Part shown: positions 5,719 through 7,143 of the stretch, piece after piece | How positions within the stretch are numbered: the first letter of the stretch is position 1 | Layout of the letters: the number at the start of each line of letters is the position of its first letter | NCBI GenBank assembly: GCA_021804705.1 | Contig: JAJZHC010000068.1 | Coordinates: 1 to 7,143, forward strand | From: Pseudomonadota bacterium | Lineage (GTDB): Bacteria; Pseudomonadota; Gammaproteobacteria; Burkholderiales; Ferrovaceae | Direction: 5' to 3' | Length of the DNA stretch: 7,143 nt | Made by a program: the position numbers and the translations under genes | The notes under the pieces: model-generated | What the model saw: the letters and a program-made list of their open reading frames with translations, nothing else | Database searches by the model: none | What the model was told of the DNA's origin: nothing

Positions 5719-5725
5719 ACCGGCC

Positions 5726-6316
5726 ATGGACCTCATTACACGCATTACCGGGCACTTCAACGACAGTGCCAATCTCAAGCTTGCTGTTGCACACGAACTG
5801 GCTGCGCCAATTGCGATGGCTGCCGAAAGAATGGTGCAATGCCTGCTTTCCGAAGGAAAGATTTTGGCGTGCGGCAACGGCGGTTCGGCCGCGGATGCGC
5901 AGCACTTTTCTGCCGAACTGCTCAATCGTTTCGAGATGGAGCGCCCTCCGTTGGCCGCCATTGCGCTGACCACGGATTCATCCACCCTGACCTCGATTGC
6001 CAACGATTATCACTACAACGAGGTGTTTTCCAAGCAGGTCCGGGCCCTGGGCCAAAGCCGGGATGTATTGCTGGCCATCTCCACCAGCGGTAACTCTCCC
6101 AATGTCATCGAGGCCATCAAGGTGGCCCATGAGCGCGAGATGGCCGTAGTGGCCCTCACCGGCAGGGGTGGCGGACAAATGGCAGAACTTCTGGACGGCA
6201 ATGACGTGCATATCAGCGTCAATACCAAGAGCACGGCGCGCATCCAGGAGGTGCATATTCTGGTGCTGCACTGCCTGTGCGATGCCATCGACTGTGTGTT
6301 ATTGGGAGTGGAATGA
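5726..6316 (+). CDS. gmhA: SIS-domain phosphoheptose isomerase (GmhA/DiaA family)
   Basis: GmhA converts sedoheptulose 7-phosphate to D-glycero-D-manno-heptose 7-phosphate, the first step of ADP-heptose synthesis for the LPS inner core. The related DiaA binds DnaA and promotes replication initiation in E. coli. The 196-residue product is one SIS domain with GKILACGNGGSAADAQHF (44-61), LNRFEMERPPLAAIALTTDS (66-85), DVLLAISTSGNSPNVI (113-128) and ARIQEVHILVLHCLCDAID (171-189). By overall pattern it is close to DiaA and to Pseudomonas GmhA. It keeps Glu64 and His182, which align with the catalytic Glu65 and His180 of E. coli GmhA; as I recall, DiaA lacks both. That favours isomerase activity, as does the likely rfaE2 downstream. 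No Shine-Dalgarno sequence precedes the ATG. The stop overlaps the next gene as ATGA. A dual role is possible. Confidence 0.9.
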   Translation: MDLITRITGHFNDSANLKLAVAHELAAPIAMAAERMVQCLLSEGKILACGNGGSAADAQHFSAELLNRFEMERPPLAAIALTTDSSTLTSIANDYHYNEVFSKQVRALGQSRDVLLAISTSGNSPNVIEAIKVAHEREMAVVALTGRGGGQMAELLDGNDVHISVNTKSTARIQEVHILVLHCLCDAIDCVLLGVE

Positions 6317-7029
6317 GCATGAAGCAGTCCTGGCTGGCTTTGGTTTTGATTGCGGCAACCCTGCCTGCCTTGCAGGGCTGCTTTCCTCTGGTGGCCACCG
6401 GCATGGTGGGGACGGGGCTTGTAGTGGCCGACCGACGCACTTCGGGTGCGCAGCTTGAAGACCAGGGCATCGAGTTTCGTGCAAGTCACGCCATCAGCGA
6501 AAAATACGGTGACAAGGTTCACGTCAACGTCACCAGTTTCAATCGCAATCTGCTTCTGACGGGTGAAGTGCCGGATCAGGATTCCCGCAAGGGCGTCGAG
6601 GCCCTGGCGCGCGCCACCACCAATGTGCGTGCGGTCGTCAATGAAATCACCGTCGCCGGGGGTAGTTCCTTCTCCGAGCGCGCCAACGACACCTATCTCA
6701 GTACCAAGGTGCGCGCCCGCATGGCGGCCGATGCCAACGGGCAGTTTTCGCCCGTGCACGTCAGCGTCACTACCGAAGATGGCGTCGTTTACCTGATGGG
6801 CCTCGTGACGCGATCCGAAGGCGACGCTGCCAGCGCCATTGCCAGCACCACATCGGGCGTGCGCCGGGTGGTCAAGGTATTTGAATACATCAATACGCCG
6901 CCTGAAGACGAAAAGGTGGCGGCGCACGCTTCCGACACCCCTCCCGCAACCACCAAGCCTGCGGACATTCAGCCTCCCGCTCCCCAGCAGGAAGAGACAT
7001 TGCCTCCGGCACAGCCCGTGACGATGTAA
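6313..7029 (+). CDS. dolP: DolP-like (YraP) outer-membrane lipoprotein with two BON domains
   Basis: DolP is an outer-membrane lipoprotein that binds anionic phospholipid, localises to division sites and supports envelope integrity in E. coli. The 238-residue product has a lipoprotein signal: basic MSMKQ, a hydrophobic run, then lipobox LQGC with Cys23 as the acylated residue. A glycine/valine-rich linker (LVATGMVGTGLVVAD) follows. BON domain 1 spans about 47-114 and BON domain 2 about 126-194, including NDTYLSTKVRARM and VVYLMGLVTRSEG. E. coli DolP ends about here, whereas this protein adds a 44-residue proline-rich tail. The ATG at 6313 overlaps the gmhA stop; the ATG at 6319, two residues later, is also possible, with GGGAG at 6304-6308 serving either. 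The gene order rsmI-yraN-SIS-BON supports the name. Confidence 0.88.
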   Translation: MSMKQSWLALVLIAATLPALQGCFPLVATGMVGTGLVVADRRTSGAQLEDQGIEFRASHAISEKYGDKVHVNVTSFNRNLLLTGEVPDQDSRKGVEALARATTNVRAVVNEITVAGGSSFSERANDTYLSTKVRARMAADANGQFSPVHVSVTTEDGVVYLMGLVTRSEGDAASAIASTTSGVRRVVKVFEYINTPPEDEKVAAHASDTPPATTKPADIQPPAPQQEETLPPAQPVTM

Positions 7030-7043
7030 GGGCGGGCGGTCTC

Positions 7044-7143
7044 GTGACCCAGTATCCGGCACCCGGCTTCGAACACAAGATTGCATCGCCAGGAGCATGG
7101 CTGGAGCGGGTGCACCTGTTGCCCCGTCCATTGGTATTCACCA
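7044..7143 (+). CDS. rfaE2: Probable D-glycero-beta-D-manno-heptose 1-phosphate adenylyltransferase, N-terminal fragment (cut by window edge)
   Basis: Only 33 codons from a GTG start at 7044 are present, reading on to the window edge. The peptide contains FEHKIASPGAWLERVHLLPR followed by PLVFT, with the next codon beginning with A. Stand-alone RfaE2 proteins start with this pattern, (F)EHKI...LPRPLVFTNG, just before the nucleotidyltransferase FDxLHxGH motif. The enzyme transfers AMP to heptose 1-phosphate to make ADP-heptose, so it fits with gmhA two genes upstream. It lies 14 bases after the dolP stop, with purine-rich AAGGG (7028-7032) and GGGCGG (7034-7039) before the start, and is likely co-transcribed. 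The catalytic motif is outside the window, so the call is from the N-terminus and context. Confidence 0.7.
   Translation, partial: MTQYPAPGFEHKIASPGAWLERVHLLPRPLVFT

Noticed and set aside
6013..7131. Minus-strand open frame (372 codons) opposite gmhA, dolP and the rfaE2 start
   Set aside because: Its low-complexity Arg/Gly/His-rich product resembles no protein family, and the plus-strand genes are convincing.
1..7143. A novel defence, mobile or secondary-metabolite system
   Set aside because: Every stretch is covered by recognised core genes or short spacers. No transposase, integrase, direct-repeat array, att-like repeat or clear compositional shift was seen.

Overview
The window is about 60% GC by eye, and every gene in it is a conserved chromosomal gene of Gram-negative proteobacteria. 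The most likely source is a betaproteobacterium, for example of the Nitrosomonadales or a related order. The reasons are the murJ-rpsT divergent pair followed by arginine genes, the rsmI/yraN/gmhA/BON-lipoprotein block, and what looks like a stand-alone rfaE2 heptose adenylyltransferase after it. The genus cannot be fixed from the sequence alone.

Layout, left to right. (1) Bases 1-105, minus strand: the first 35 codons of murJ (lipid II flippase), cut by the window edge. (2) 106-231: a murJ/rpsT divergent spacer holding a good sigma70-type rpsT promoter, with an inverted repeat around its -10 box and a leader hairpin. (3) 232-498: rpsT (ribosomal protein bS20), followed by a strong hairpin terminator with a GCAA loop. 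(4) 606-4429: a tight plus-strand cluster argD-argF-argG-yajQ, with gaps of 2, 14 and 13 bases, almost certainly one operon. ArgD, ArgF and ArgG make acetylornithine, citrulline and argininosuccinate in turn; YajQ is a small nucleotide/cyclic-di-GMP-binding family protein. (5) 4430-5278, minus strand: rsmI (16S rRNA 2'-O-methyltransferase), convergent with yajQ with no base between the stop codons. (6) 5277-7143, plus strand: yraN, a gmhA/diaA-type SIS-domain isomerase, a dolP-like two-BON-domain outer-membrane lipoprotein, and the first 33 codons of a probable rfaE2. gmhA and rfaE2 both belong to ADP-heptose synthesis for LPS inner core, so this end of the window is an envelope-related cluster.

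The rsmI|yraN-SIS-BON order matches the enteric yraL|lpoA-yraN-diaA-yraP(dolP) locus, but lpoA is absent between rsmI and yraN. The SIS protein keeps the catalytic Glu and His of GmhA, so it is better called a phosphoheptose isomerase than a pure DiaA.

I found no sign of a mobile element, CRISPR array, phage, toxin-antitoxin or defence module, and no RNA gene. The window is ordinary core genome. The points worth a second look are regulatory and architectural: the rpsT promoter palindrome, the overlapping start codons of rsmI and yraN, the hairpin at the yajQ/rsmI junction, a possible leaderless gmhA start with a DnaA-box-like sequence just upstream, and the proline-rich tail of the DolP homologue.
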